The notes beneath the pieces were generated by a model. The model was not told the DNA's origin. It searched no databases and saw only the letters and a program-made list of their open reading frames with translations. From CAZJFH01 sp964545205 (GTDB lineage Bacteria > Pseudomonadota > Alphaproteobacteria > Rhodospirillales > Magnetospirillaceae), in assembly GCA_964545205.1 (NCBI GenBank), contig CAZJFH010000009.1, forward strand, positions 1 to 64,000: a stretch of DNA of 64,000 nucleotides. The letters are read 5' to 3'. Numbering within the stretch: the stretch's first letter is position 1; every line of letters begins with the position of its first letter. Positions 7,579 to 16,819 of this stretch are shown piece by piece. A program made the translations under genes and the position numbers.

Positions 7579-10023
7579 GTGGATAAGTCTGCGCTTTCCG
7601 AACGCGACATCTGCACCAAGTTCATCACCCCCGCCCTGCGCAAGGCTGGCTGGGACGAGATGTCGCAGATCCGCGAGGAAGTCAGCTTCACCAACGGCCG
7701 CATCATCGTCCGCGGCAAACTGGTCACCCGCGGCCAGGCCAAGCGCGCCGACTACGTGCTCTACTACAAGCCCGAGATCCCGATCGCCCTGATTGAGGCC
7801 AAGGACAACAGCCACAGCATCGGCGCCGGCATGCAGCAGGCGCTCGACTACGCCACCACCCTCGACATCCCGTTCGTGTTCTCGTCGAACGGCGACGGCT
7901 TCGTCCTCCACGACCGCACCGGCGCCAGCGCCGAAGTCGAAACGACGCTGGCCCTCGACGCCTTCCCGTCGCCGGCCGAGCTGTGGGCGCGGTATCGCGC
8001 CTGGAAAGGCCTGACGCCCGAGGCCGAAGAGGTAGTTCTGCAGGATTATTACCAGGACGGCAGCGGCAAGAGCCCGCGGTATTACCAGGTCAACGCCATC
8101 AACGCCGCCGTCGAGGCGATCGCCAAGGGCCAGGACCGCATCCTGCTGGTCATGGCCACCGGCACCGGCAAGACCTACACCGCCTTCCAGATCATCTGGC
8201 GGCTGTGGAAGGCCGGCCGCAAGAAGCGCATCCTGTTCCTCGCGGACCGCAACGTGCTGGTCGACCAGACCATGGTCAACGACTTCCGCCCGTTCGGATC
8301 GGCGATGGCCAAGCTGTCGACCAACGCCAAGACCATCGAGCGCGACGGCGGCAGTACCACCGACCTTGCTTTGGCACTCGACAAGAAGCGGCGGATCGAC
8401 ACCGCCTACGAGATCTACCTCGGCCTCTACCAGGCGATCACCGGCCCTGAGGAGCGGCAGAAGCTGTTCCGCGAGTTCTCTCCCGGGTTCTTCGACCTGA
8501 TCGTGATCGACGAGTGCCACCGCGGCAGCGCCGCCGAGGATTCGGCCTGGCGCGAGATCCTGGAGTATTTCGACGCCGCCACCCAGATCGGCCTGACCGC
8601 GACGCCGAAGGAAACCGAATACGTCTCCAACATGGCTTATTTCGGCAAGCCGGTGTACTCCTACTCGCTGAAGCAGGGCATCCGTGACGGCTTCCTGGCG
8701 CCCTACAAGGTGATCAAGGTCCACATCGACCGCGACGTCCAGGGCTACCGGCCGGAGAAGGGCCAGCTCGACCGCGACGGCGAGGAGGTCGAGGATCGCC
8801 TCTACAACACCAAGGACTTCGACCGCACCATCGTCATCGACGACCGCACCAGGGTGGTGGCGCGCAAGGTCACGGACTTCCTGACGGAAACCGGCGACCG
8901 GTTCCAGAAGACCATCGTCTTCTGCGTCGACCAGGAACACGCCGCCCGCATGCGCCAGGCGCTGATCAACGAGAACCCCGACCTGGTCGCCGACAACACC
9001 CGCTATGTCATGCGCATCACCGGCGGCGACGCCGAGGGCCAGGCCCAGCTCGACAACTTCATCGACCCGGAGAGCAAATACCCGGTGCTGGTCACCACCT
9101 CGCGGCTGCTGTCGACCGGCGTCGACGCCCAGACCTGCCGGCTGATCGTGCTCGACCGCGAGGTCGGCTCGATGACCGAGTTCAAGCAGATCGTCGGCCG
9201 TGGCACCCGGGTGCACGAGGACAGCCACAAGTTCTACTTCACCCTGATGGACTTCCGCGGCGCGACCAACCACTTCGCCGACCCCGACTTCGACGGCGAG
9301 CCGGTGCAGATCTACGAGCCCAAGGACGACGAGCCCATCGCCCCGCCCGAGGACGAGCCGCCGACCGACGAGGAGGGCGAACCGCTGCCCGAGACCCCCG
9401 GCGAGGACGAGACGATCATCGATCCGCCGCTCGGCCCACAGCCGCCCGGCCAGCCGCGTAAGAAGGTCTGTGTCGACGGCATCGCCGCCACCATCATCGC
9501 CGAGCGCGTCGAATACCTCGACGCCAACGGCAAGCTGGTCACCGAATCCCTGCGCGACTTCACCAAGAAGGCCCTGCGCCAGCACTTCGCCAGCCTGGAC
9601 GACTTCCTCAAGCGCTGGAACGCGGCCGAACGCAAGCAGGCGATCATCGAGGAACTCGCCGCCGAGGGCCTGCCGCTGGCGGTCATCGCCGAGGAACTCG
9701 GCCGCGACCTCGACCCCTTCGACCTGATCTGCCACGTCGCCTTCGACACCAAGCCGCTGACCCGCCGCGAGCGGGTGGCCAAGGTGAAAAAGCGGGACGT
9801 GTTTGGCAAGTACGGTGACCAGGCCCGGGCCGTGCTCGACGCGCTGCTGGCCAAATACGCCGACGAGGGCGTGCTGACCATCGACGATACCAACGTCCTG
9901 CGCATTCCGCCACTTGACGCCCTGGGCACCCCCGTGCAGCTTCTGCGCGCCTTCGGTGGCAAGCCCGGTTTCGAGCAGGCCGTCCACGAACTGCAAGACG
10001 CCATTTACCAGGAGACCGCTTAG
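7579..10023 (+). CDS. hsdR: Type I restriction enzyme, R subunit
   Basis: The 814-residue motor and nuclease subunit of a type I restriction-modification complex, which translocates and cuts unmodified DNA. The N-terminal PD-(D/E)XK nuclease shows Asp58 (RADYVLYY) and the EAK motif at 73-75. The SF2 helicase has the P-loop ATGTGKT at 193-199, DECH at 311-314, TATPKE near 340-345 and the motif VI region GRGTRVHED. The start is GTG at 7579. An acidic, proline-rich linker (about 580-630) leads to a C-terminal domain that resembles the HsdM-docking region. It is slightly short for the family. It leads the operon with the peptidase-like gene two bases downstream. Confidence 0.93.
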   Translation: MDKSALSERDICTKFITPALRKAGWDEMSQIREEVSFTNGRIIVRGKLVTRGQAKRADYVLYYKPEIPIALIEAKDNSHSIGAGMQQALDYATTLDIPFVFSSNGDGFVLHDRTGASAEVETTLALDAFPSPAELWARYRAWKGLTPEAEEVVLQDYYQDGSGKSPRYYQVNAINAAVEAIAKGQDRILLVMATGTGKTYTAFQIIWRLWKAGRKKRILFLADRNVLVDQTMVNDFRPFGSAMAKLSTNAKTIERDGGSTTDLALALDKKRRIDTAYEIYLGLYQAITGPEERQKLFREFSPGFFDLIVIDECHRGSAAEDSAWREILEYFDAATQIGLTATPKETEYVSNMAYFGKPVYSYSLKQGIRDGFLAPYKVIKVHIDRDVQGYRPEKGQLDRDGEEVEDRLYNTKDFDRTIVIDDRTRVVARKVTDFLTETGDRFQKTIVFCVDQEHAARMRQALINENPDLVADNTRYVMRITGGDAEGQAQLDNFIDPESKYPVLVTTSRLLSTGVDAQTCRLIVLDREVGSMTEFKQIVGRGTRVHEDSHKFYFTLMDFRGATNHFADPDFDGEPVQIYEPKDDEPIAPPEDEPPTDEEGEPLPETPGEDETIIDPPLGPQPPGQPRKKVCVDGIAATIIAERVEYLDANGKLVTESLRDFTKKALRQHFASLDDFLKRWNAAERKQAIIEELAAEGLPLAVIAEELGRDLDPFDLICHVAFDTKPLTRRERVAKVKKRDVFGKYGDQARAVLDALLAKYADEGVLTIDDTNVLRIPPLDALGTPVQLLRAFGGKPGFEQAVHELQDAIYQETA

Positions 10024-10025
10024 AT

Positions 10026-10550
10026 ATGCCAGAATATCAAGGGCGACTGGATGGGCTTTGCGGACCGTACGCCGTAGTCAACGCATTCGCACACTGCGGG
10101 ATCGCCGAGCCGGAGGCAATTTTCGAAGCCGCTTGCAGAGCTCTTGCTCCACGTCGCTGGCCTAAGGTTCTGTGGGATGGAACTTCCTTCGGTGATCTAA
10201 AACGCATGATAAAGCTGTGTCGAGAATCGATCGAGAATGCGTCCTCCGTCAAAACGAGCTACCCGTTCAGCCGGAGCACACCAAAGTCGAACGATGGATA
10301 TTGGACGCGACTTGATCAACTTTTTTCCAGCCGACCAAATGCGAGATGCATGATCCTGGGCCTTACGCGTCCTTCGTTGCATTGGATCGTAGCGTATCGC
10401 GAATCGCCCACTCGGATAAGCTTTATCGACACCGATCCGCACAACCCATTCCAGCGAAAGAATCGGACAATGCTCCATGCTGGCAGCCGGAACGGCCATC
10501 CCAAGAAGTGGATCATTGATCGCAGCGAACTCATTCTCTTCGAGGTCTGA
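10026..10550 (+). CDS. C39/papain-like cysteine peptidase-fold protein inserted in hsd operon
   Basis: A 174-residue protein starting two bases after the hsdR stop and ending seven bases before hsdM, so clearly part of the operon. The N-terminus has GLCGPYAVVNAF with Cys12 preceding a helix, then SLHWIVAY with His119, then FIDTDP with Asp135 and Asp137. That order (Cys, His, Asp) and spacing match papain-fold C39-like peptidases. I infer a catalytic triad Cys12-His119-Asp135 or Asp137; the family is not named with certainty. A role in cleaving a protein partner when restriction is triggered, or in cleaving a phage protein, is speculation. It has no signal peptide, so it acts in the cytoplasm. 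Confidence 0.65.
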   Translation: MPEYQGRLDGLCGPYAVVNAFAHCGIAEPEAIFEAACRALAPRRWPKVLWDGTSFGDLKRMIKLCRESIENASSVKTSYPFSRSTPKSNDGYWTRLDQLFSSRPNARCMILGLTRPSLHWIVAYRESPTRISFIDTDPHNPFQRKNRTMLHAGSRNGHPKKWIIDRSELILFEV

Positions 10551-10557
10551 CAAGACC

Positions 10558-12015
10558 ATGTCCGTCCGCACCCTCGTCAAAACCATCCAGGACATCATGC
10601 GCCAGGATACCGGCGTCGACGGCGATGCCCAGCGCATCAGCCAACTGTGCTGGATGTTCTTCCTGAAGATCATCGACGACCAGGACCAGGAGCTTGAACT
10701 CCTGAAGGACGACTACCGCTCGCCCATTCCGGCGCATCTGCAGTGGCGCGCCTGGGCAGCGGACCCCGAGGGCATCACCGGCGACGCGCTGCTGGACTTC
10801 ATCAACGGTGACCTGTTCCCCAAGCTGAAGGCCCTGCCGGTCTCGGACAAGCCGGGCGACCGCCGCCGCGTCGTTCGCGACGTGTTCGAGGACGCCTACA
10901 ACTACATGAAGTCCGGCCAGCTGATGCGCCAGGTGGTCAACAAGATCAACGCCATCGACTTCAACAACCTGACCGAGCGCCAGCATTTCGGCGACATCTA
11001 CGAGCAGATCCTCAACGACCTGCAGTCGGCCGGCAACGCCGGAGAGTACTACACCCCGCGCGCGGTGACCGCCTTCATGGTCGACCGCATAGACCCGCGT
11101 CCCGGCCAGACCCTGTTCGATCCCGCCTGCGGCACCGGCGGCTTCCTCACCTGCGCCATCCGCCACATGAAGCAGCGCTACGTCAAGGCGCCGCACGATC
11201 AATGGATGATGGAGAACGCCCTGCGGGCGGTGGAGAAGAAGCAGCTTCCCCACATGCTATGCGTCACCAACATGCTGCTGCACGGCATAGAGGACCCCAG
11301 CTTCGTCCGCCACGACAATACCCTGGCGCGGCCCTACATCTCCTGGAGCCAGTCCGAGCGGGTCGACATCGTGCTGACCAACCCGCCCTTCGGCGGCCGC
11401 GAGGAAGACGGCATCGAGCAGAACTTCCCGCAGCAGTACCGCACCAAGGAAACCGCCGACCTGTTCCTCGCCCTGATCATCCGCCTGCTGAAGCCGGGCG
11501 GCCGCGCCGCCGTGGTGCTGCCCGACGGCACCCTGTTCGGCGAGGGCGTCAAGACCCGGCTGAAGGAGCACCTGCTGGAGGAGTGCAACCTCCACACCAT
11601 CGTCCGCCTGCCCAACTCGGTGTTCAAGCCCTACGCCTCGATCGGCACCAACCTGCTGTTCTTCGAAAAGGGCACGCCGACCAGGGAGATCTGGTACTGG
11701 GAGCACCGCGTGCCTGAGGGCCAAAAATCCTACTCCATGACCAAGCCGATCCGCCTGGAGCACCTGAACGACTGCATCGAGTGGTGGGGCGGACCGGAGC
11801 GCCAGGGCCGGCAGGAAGGGGAGCGGGCGTGGAAGGTGACGGCCGAGGAGGTAAAGGCGCGCGGCTTCACCCTCGACATCAAGAACCCCCATGCCGAGGA
11901 CGCCGACCACGGCGACCCCGAACACCTGCTGGCCGACCTGGATCGCGCCGAGGCCGAGGTCGGGGCATTGCGCGACCAATTGAAGGCAATCCTGAGCGAG
12001 GCATTGGCACGATGA
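10558..12015 (+). CDS. hsdM: Type I restriction-modification, M subunit (N6-adenine methyltransferase)
   Basis: A 485-residue HsdM: an N-terminal helical domain (about 1-140) with the usual LCWMFFLKIIDD segment, then the Rossmann methyltransferase with DPACGTGG at about 188-195 (SAM binding) and NPPF at 275-278 (catalytic). It methylates adenine in the sequence chosen by HsdS. ATG at 10558 is the start because the N-terminus then matches the family; the frame extends further upstream only as an overlap with the peptidase-like gene. It overlaps the next gene by ATGA at 12012-12015. Confidence 0.95.
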   Translation: MSVRTLVKTIQDIMRQDTGVDGDAQRISQLCWMFFLKIIDDQDQELELLKDDYRSPIPAHLQWRAWAADPEGITGDALLDFINGDLFPKLKALPVSDKPGDRRRVVRDVFEDAYNYMKSGQLMRQVVNKINAIDFNNLTERQHFGDIYEQILNDLQSAGNAGEYYTPRAVTAFMVDRIDPRPGQTLFDPACGTGGFLTCAIRHMKQRYVKAPHDQWMMENALRAVEKKQLPHMLCVTNMLLHGIEDPSFVRHDNTLARPYISWSQSERVDIVLTNPPFGGREEDGIEQNFPQQYRTKETADLFLALIIRLLKPGGRAAVVLPDGTLFGEGVKTRLKEHLLEECNLHTIVRLPNSVFKPYASIGTNLLFFEKGTPTREIWYWEHRVPEGQKSYSMTKPIRLEHLNDCIEWWGGPERQGRQEGERAWKVTAEEVKARGFTLDIKNPHAEDADHGDPEHLLADLDRAEAEVGALRDQLKAILSEALAR

Positions 12016-13061
12016 GCAACAGCGATTTGACGGCTGCCCTTGGGCAGCTTCGGCAAGCCAAGTTGGCCTGCGAGAAGAAGGACCAAATCAAAACCATCAT
12101 CCAGGCGCGCGACGTGGTCATTGCAAGGTTCCAGCCGATGCTGAGGCCAGAGACGGTTGGCGATCTGGCCGAGGAAGCGATCCGGCCCTTTTTCTATTTT
12201 GAGCACAACAAGCATTGGTCTGGGCTGTTTCGCCAAGTAAACCGCGTTTGCTCGGACATGGACGCCTTCCGCAACGTCCTCAGAGTGCTTGTCGATGACG
12301 ACCAGCCGATCGATGTGAGACTGGATAAAGTCGCCGGAAGCATCAAAGGGCTGGGCAAAGGTATTCTTACCGCCCTGTTGCATGTCGCCTACCCAGATAA
12401 ATACGGCGTCTGGAACGGTACCTCTGAGATGGGCCTGATGGCAGTGGGGTTGATGCCCAAATTCCCGTCCGGGGCGAGCTTCGGTACCCGCTACAAGATG
12501 GTCAACGACGTTCTGACGCGGTTGGCGGACGAGCTGGAAGTCGATTTGTGGACTCTCGACGCCCTGTGGTGGATGGCGACGCTGGAGGGCGAGGACGTCG
12601 CGGAGGAGCTGGTGACCGAGCTTGCGTCGGCAGACAAAGCAGCACAGTTCGCCCTTGAACGTCATCTCCACGATTTCTTGGTCGACAATTGGCCCAATAC
12701 CGAGCTGGGACGGGAATGGGAGATTTATAACCGGGAAGGAGAGCCCGAGGCTGGCGTCGAATTCGCATGCAATGTCGGTCGCATCGACATCCTGGCGCGG
12801 CACAAGACAGATCGAAACAGCTGGCTCGTCGTCGAGTTGAAGCGCGGCCACGCCTCCGACTATGTGGTTGGCCAGATTCTTCGCTACATGGGATGGGTGA
12901 AAGATCACATGTGTGTCGGCGGAAGCGTGAAGGGTTTGATCATCTCCTTCGAAGTTGACGACAGGCTGCATTACGCGGTGAGGGCTGTGCCCAACCTGTC
13001 GCTTAAGACCTACCGCATCGATTTCCAGCTAGTCGCACCCAGCTACCCCAGCGCGCGATGA
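12012..13061 (+). CDS. NucS-like PD-(D/E)XK nuclease-domain protein inserted in hsd operon
   Basis: A 349-residue protein between hsdM and hsdS, overlapping both by ATGA, so co-translated. The C-terminal third has the hallmarks of the NucS/DUF91 nuclease fold: ERHLHDFL with Glu217, GRIDILA with Asp259, VVELKRG with Glu275 and Lys277, and QILRYMGWV with Gln288. The N-terminal part (1-200) includes GLGKGILTALLHVAYPDKYGVWN, a segment I associate with DNA-binding modules of McrB-like and related defence proteins; this is a weak link. It could be an extra nuclease of the restriction complex, or a separate defence enzyme captured by the operon. Confidence 0.72.
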   Translation: MSNSDLTAALGQLRQAKLACEKKDQIKTIIQARDVVIARFQPMLRPETVGDLAEEAIRPFFYFEHNKHWSGLFRQVNRVCSDMDAFRNVLRVLVDDDQPIDVRLDKVAGSIKGLGKGILTALLHVAYPDKYGVWNGTSEMGLMAVGLMPKFPSGASFGTRYKMVNDVLTRLADELEVDLWTLDALWWMATLEGEDVAEELVTELASADKAAQFALERHLHDFLVDNWPNTELGREWEIYNREGEPEAGVEFACNVGRIDILARHKTDRNSWLVVELKRGHASDYVVGQILRYMGWVKDHMCVGGSVKGLIISFEVDDRLHYAVRAVPNLSLKTYRIDFQLVAPSYPSAR

Positions 13062-14734
13062 CCTCCGTCGAACTGTTCGCCCTCTATGACCGTTTCGCCG
13101 AGGCACCGAACGCAGTGGCTCGGCTGCGCCGGTTCATTCTCGATCTCGCCGTACGCGGCAAGCTAGTGCCGCAAGACCCGGCGGAGGGAAATGCAATCAA
13201 GTTTGATCGAGAACTGGCTGTAGGGGCTGGACAGCCTTTCCAAATCCCGCCGAGTTGGGTCTGGGTGCGTTTCCATACCTTAGGAAGCATCACGGGCGGC
13301 GGCACACCTTCAAAGTTCGTTGATGAGTACTGGAATGGCAGCATCCCCTGGGTGTCGCCTAAAGACATGAAACGTAATTATATAGACGGTGCGCAGCTTT
13401 CAATAACAGAGGAAGCCATCGCAAGGTCTGCGGCAAATCTAATCCAGGTTGGAAGTGTTCTGTTTGTCGTCCGAGGAATGATCCTGTCGCACAGTTTTCC
13501 TGTCGCCCTTTCGCAGGTCCCGCTTGCAATCAATCAGGACATGAAAGCGTTGACCCTCAAGCGTCCCGAAATGGCCGAATACGTCCTGCGAGCGCTGAAG
13601 GGAATTACCCCGGAAATTCTTCGATGTGTTCAACGATCGAGCCACGGCACATGTCGGCTTGAGGGATCCGCTTACAGGGATATCTTGTTTCCCGTTCCTC
13701 CTCTCGCCGAACAGCGGCGCATCGTGGCGAAGGTCGATGAGTTGATGGGGCTGTGTGACCGGCTGGAGGAGGCCCGCACCCGGCGCGAAGCCCACCGCGC
13801 GCGGCTGACCACGGCCAGCCTGTCCCGCCTGACCGCACCCGACACCGACGCCCAAACCTTCCAATCCCACGCCCGCTTCGCCCTCGACACCCTCCCCGCC
13901 CTCACCACCCGCCCCGACCAGATCAAGGCGCTGCGGCAGACGATCCTCTGCCTAGCGGTGCGTGGGAGGTTGGTGGCACAGGATCCAACGGATGAACCTG
14001 CAGAGAAGTTACTGCGACGCCTCCAAAAAGAGATCTCCGCCTATTGCAGTTTTAACCGCATCTCTGCGGCGCGACCTGACCCAATAGGGTCGGATAATTT
14101 GCCCTTTGTTCCGCCTCCTGGGTGGCGATGGACGAGACTGTCTGCGCTTTTCAAGGTAATTACGGATGGGGATCACCAGCCTCCGCCAAAGTCGGACGAG
14201 GGCGTTGCATTTTTGACTATCGGGAATATAACGACCGGCAGGCTAGATTTTACCGACTGCCGGCTAGTTCCTGATTCATACTATCGGGCTTTGGCTGCAT
14301 ATCGAACGCCAGCGAAAGGCGACATACTTTACACTGTGGTTGGCGCCACCTACGGGCGCCCCGCTGTCGTGTATACCGAGCGGGAATTCTGCGTCCAGAG
14401 GCACATCGCCATCATGAAACCGGCGACCGAAATGGTCATCGGCTACCTGGCTCTACTTCTAGCGTCTCCTTTGGTTTACGAGCAGGCTTCGCGCAGCACA
14501 ACTGGAACGGCACAGCCAACCATAGCCCTGCGCCCCCTCCGCAATTTCCTTGTCCCCCTCCCGCCCCTCCCCGAGCAACACCGCATCGTCGCCAAGGTCG
14601 ATGCCCTGATGAAGCTGTGCGACCAGCTTGAAGTCGCCCTGACCACCGCCGACACCACCCGCCGCCGCCTGCTCGAAGCCGTGCTGCACGAGGCGCTGGC
14701 GCCGGCCGAGGATGCCCTGGAGGCGGCGCAGTAA
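13058..14734 (+). CDS. hsdS: Type I restriction-modification, specificity subunit
   Basis: A 558-residue HsdS with two target-recognition domains (about 45-230 and 320-510), each followed by a conserved helix beginning PPLAEQRRIVAKVDELM and PPLPEQHRIVAKVDALM. These repeats give the two-fold arrangement that sets the bipartite recognition site. The first domain has the usual WVWVRFHTLGSITGGGTP opening, and the second WRWTRLSALFKVITDGDH. Its lower GC and different codon use inside the target-recognition domains compared with the conserved helices fit known exchange of these modules. It overlaps the nuclease gene by ATGA at 13058-13061. Confidence 0.95.
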   Translation: MTSVELFALYDRFAEAPNAVARLRRFILDLAVRGKLVPQDPAEGNAIKFDRELAVGAGQPFQIPPSWVWVRFHTLGSITGGGTPSKFVDEYWNGSIPWVSPKDMKRNYIDGAQLSITEEAIARSAANLIQVGSVLFVVRGMILSHSFPVALSQVPLAINQDMKALTLKRPEMAEYVLRALKGITPEILRCVQRSSHGTCRLEGSAYRDILFPVPPLAEQRRIVAKVDELMGLCDRLEEARTRREAHRARLTTASLSRLTAPDTDAQTFQSHARFALDTLPALTTRPDQIKALRQTILCLAVRGRLVAQDPTDEPAEKLLRRLQKEISAYCSFNRISAARPDPIGSDNLPFVPPPGWRWTRLSALFKVITDGDHQPPPKSDEGVAFLTIGNITTGRLDFTDCRLVPDSYYRALAAYRTPAKGDILYTVVGATYGRPAVVYTEREFCVQRHIAIMKPATEMVIGYLALLLASPLVYEQASRSTTGTAQPTIALRPLRNFLVPLPPLPEQHRIVAKVDALMKLCDQLEVALTTADTTRRRLLEAVLHEALAPAEDALEAAQ

Positions 14735-14761
14735 CGCCCGCTGACTATCGCCGGAGACCCC

Positions 14762-16621
14762 ATGAGCACCTTCGACAGCACCAAGCGCCTGTTGCCCGAC
14801 ATCCTGATGCACATCGTCCAGGGCGACATCCAGTTGCCCGATTTCCAGCGCGGCTGGGTGTGGGATGACGAGCATGTGCGCGGGCTGCTGATCAGCGTCG
14901 CGCGCTCCTTCCCGGTCGGCGCCGTCATGCTGCTGGAGACCGGCGGCGAGGCGCGGTTCCAGGTGCGGCCGGTGGAGAACGTGCCCTTCGACGGCGTGCT
15001 GCCCGAGGCCGAGCTGCTGATTCTCGACGGCCAGCAGCGCCTGACCACCCTGACCCAGGTGCTGGCGCTCAAGGGCACGGTGAAGACCCGCGACATCAAG
15101 GACAAGCCGATCGAGCGGCATTACTATTTCCACATCCCCACCGCCCTGGAAGGGCCGCACCGGCTCGACGACGCGCTGATCGCCGTCGAGCCCGACCGCA
15201 CCCAGAAGACCGATTTCGGCCGCAAAGTCACCCTCGACCTGTCCAGCCGCGAGCTGGAATGCCGCCAGCTCTACTTTCCCTGCAGCGAAATCCTCAACTC
15301 GGACGGCTGGGAGGAGAGCCTGCAGGAATTCGCGCCGGAGCATTTCGGCCAGTACATGAAGTTCCGCCGCGAGATCATCAACGCCTTCCGCACCTACCAG
15401 CTCCCCATCATCGAGCTGAAGAAGGAGACGTCCAAGGAAGCGGTCTGCCTGGTGTTCGAGAAGGTCAACACCGGCGGCGTGCCGCTGTCGGTGTTCGAGC
15501 TGATGACCGCCACCTATGCCGCCGACGGCCACAATCTGCGCGACGACTGGTTCGGCAGCACCATCCGCAAGGTCGCCTCGCGCCAGAAGCGCCTGGCCAG
15601 GGAGCCGATGCTGTCGGGCGTCGAGGCCACCGACTTCCTGCAGGCCATCACCCTGCTGCACACCCTGGAGCAGCGCCGCGCCGACCTCGCCGCCGGCAAG
15701 ACCGGCAAGCAGGTCACCCCGGTCAGCGCCAAGCGCGTCTCCATCCTGGCGCTGCCGCTGTCGGCCTATCGCGACTGGGCCGACCGGGTCGAGGCCGGCT
15801 ACCTGCTCGCCGCCAAGTTCCTGCGCAAGGAATGCTTCCTCAGCCCGCGCGAGCTGCCCTACCGCACCCAGCTGGCGCCGCTGGCCGCGGTGCTGACCAT
15901 GCTGGGCAACCGCTGGCTTGAGCCGCGCATCCACGCCAAGCTGACCCGCTGGTACTGGTGCGGCGTGCTCGGCGAACTGTATGGCGGCGCCGTCGAGACC
16001 CGGGTCGCCAACGACGTCGAGGAACTGCTGCGCTGGATCGACGAGGACGGCGAGGCGCCGCGCACCATCGGCGATGCGGCCTTCCAGCCCGACCGCCTCG
16101 ACCGCCTGACCTCGCGCCTGTCCGCCGCCTACAAGGGCATCAATGTCCTGGTGCTGCGCGAGGGCGCTCAGGACTTCTTCTGGAAGGCCAATATCCGCGA
16201 GCTCGACGCCGAGGACGTCGCGCTCGACATCCACCACATCTTTCCCCAGGACTGGTGCGAGAAGAACGGCATCCCGCAGCGGGTCTACAACACCATCGTC
16301 AACAAGACGCCGATCTCCTACAAGGCCAACCGCATGATCGGCGGCCACCCGCCGTCGCAGTACCTGGCCCGGCTGCAGGGCCACAAGCAGGTGCAGCTCG
16401 CCGACCCGGCGATGGACGCCATCCTGACCTCGCACCTGATCGCGCCGGCAGCTCTGCGCGCCGACGACTTCGACGACTTCTATCAGGCGCGCAAGCAGGC
16501 GCTGCTTGGGCTAATCAGCAAGGTGATGGGCAAGCCGGTGGCGCCGGCTGAGCTGTCGTCCGAGCCGGTGAATGACGCTGATGTCAGTGGATACGATGCA
16601 CCTGCGGAAGCCATCGCATGA
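14762..16621 (+). CDS. DUF262/HNH protein, GmrSD-like
   Basis: A 619-residue protein with an N-terminal DUF262 (ParB/Srx-like nucleotidase fold) showing DFQRGWVW at 27-34 and DGQQRLTTL at 89-97, and a C-terminal DUF1524 HNH nuclease with HHIFP at 491-495 followed by a conserved Asn/Lys stretch (NTIVNKTPIS) and KANR. The same two domains form GmrSD-type IV enzymes that cut modified phage DNA, and the DUF262 domain also occurs in other anti-phage proteins. It follows hsdS by 27 bp in the same direction and may be transcribed with it. It would widen the operon's range to phages whose DNA escapes type I cutting by modification; that link is inferred. Confidence 0.88.
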   Translation: MSTFDSTKRLLPDILMHIVQGDIQLPDFQRGWVWDDEHVRGLLISVARSFPVGAVMLLETGGEARFQVRPVENVPFDGVLPEAELLILDGQQRLTTLTQVLALKGTVKTRDIKDKPIERHYYFHIPTALEGPHRLDDALIAVEPDRTQKTDFGRKVTLDLSSRELECRQLYFPCSEILNSDGWEESLQEFAPEHFGQYMKFRREIINAFRTYQLPIIELKKETSKEAVCLVFEKVNTGGVPLSVFELMTATYAADGHNLRDDWFGSTIRKVASRQKRLAREPMLSGVEATDFLQAITLLHTLEQRRADLAAGKTGKQVTPVSAKRVSILALPLSAYRDWADRVEAGYLLAAKFLRKECFLSPRELPYRTQLAPLAAVLTMLGNRWLEPRIHAKLTRWYWCGVLGELYGGAVETRVANDVEELLRWIDEDGEAPRTIGDAAFQPDRLDRLTSRLSAAYKGINVLVLREGAQDFFWKANIRELDAEDVALDIHHIFPQDWCEKNGIPQRVYNTIVNKTPISYKANRMIGGHPPSQYLARLQGHKQVQLADPAMDAILTSHLIAPAALRADDFDDFYQARKQALLGLISKVMGKPVAPAELSSEPVNDADVSGYDAPAEAIA

Positions 16622-16819
16622 GATGCGCTTGAGGTCAGGGGTGCCGAGACTTGCCGCCCCGTTGCCTGAACCAATAGGCCCGATATGGTGTAATTCTCCT
16701 GCTGGGGGATAGAGAGAGAGACGTCAACACCATCCACGGGGCAGCTGTCGCGTAAGGGGCATTGTGCAGAGGACAGCAGCGCCCGGAAATCAAGCGGGGC
16801 GTCCGTCTTGGTGGCGGGA

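Noticed and set aside
7522..9996. 824-codon open frame antisense to hsdR
   Set aside because: The hsdR strand has all helicase and nuclease motifs; this frame is a by-product of high-GC codon bias and has no recognisable domain.
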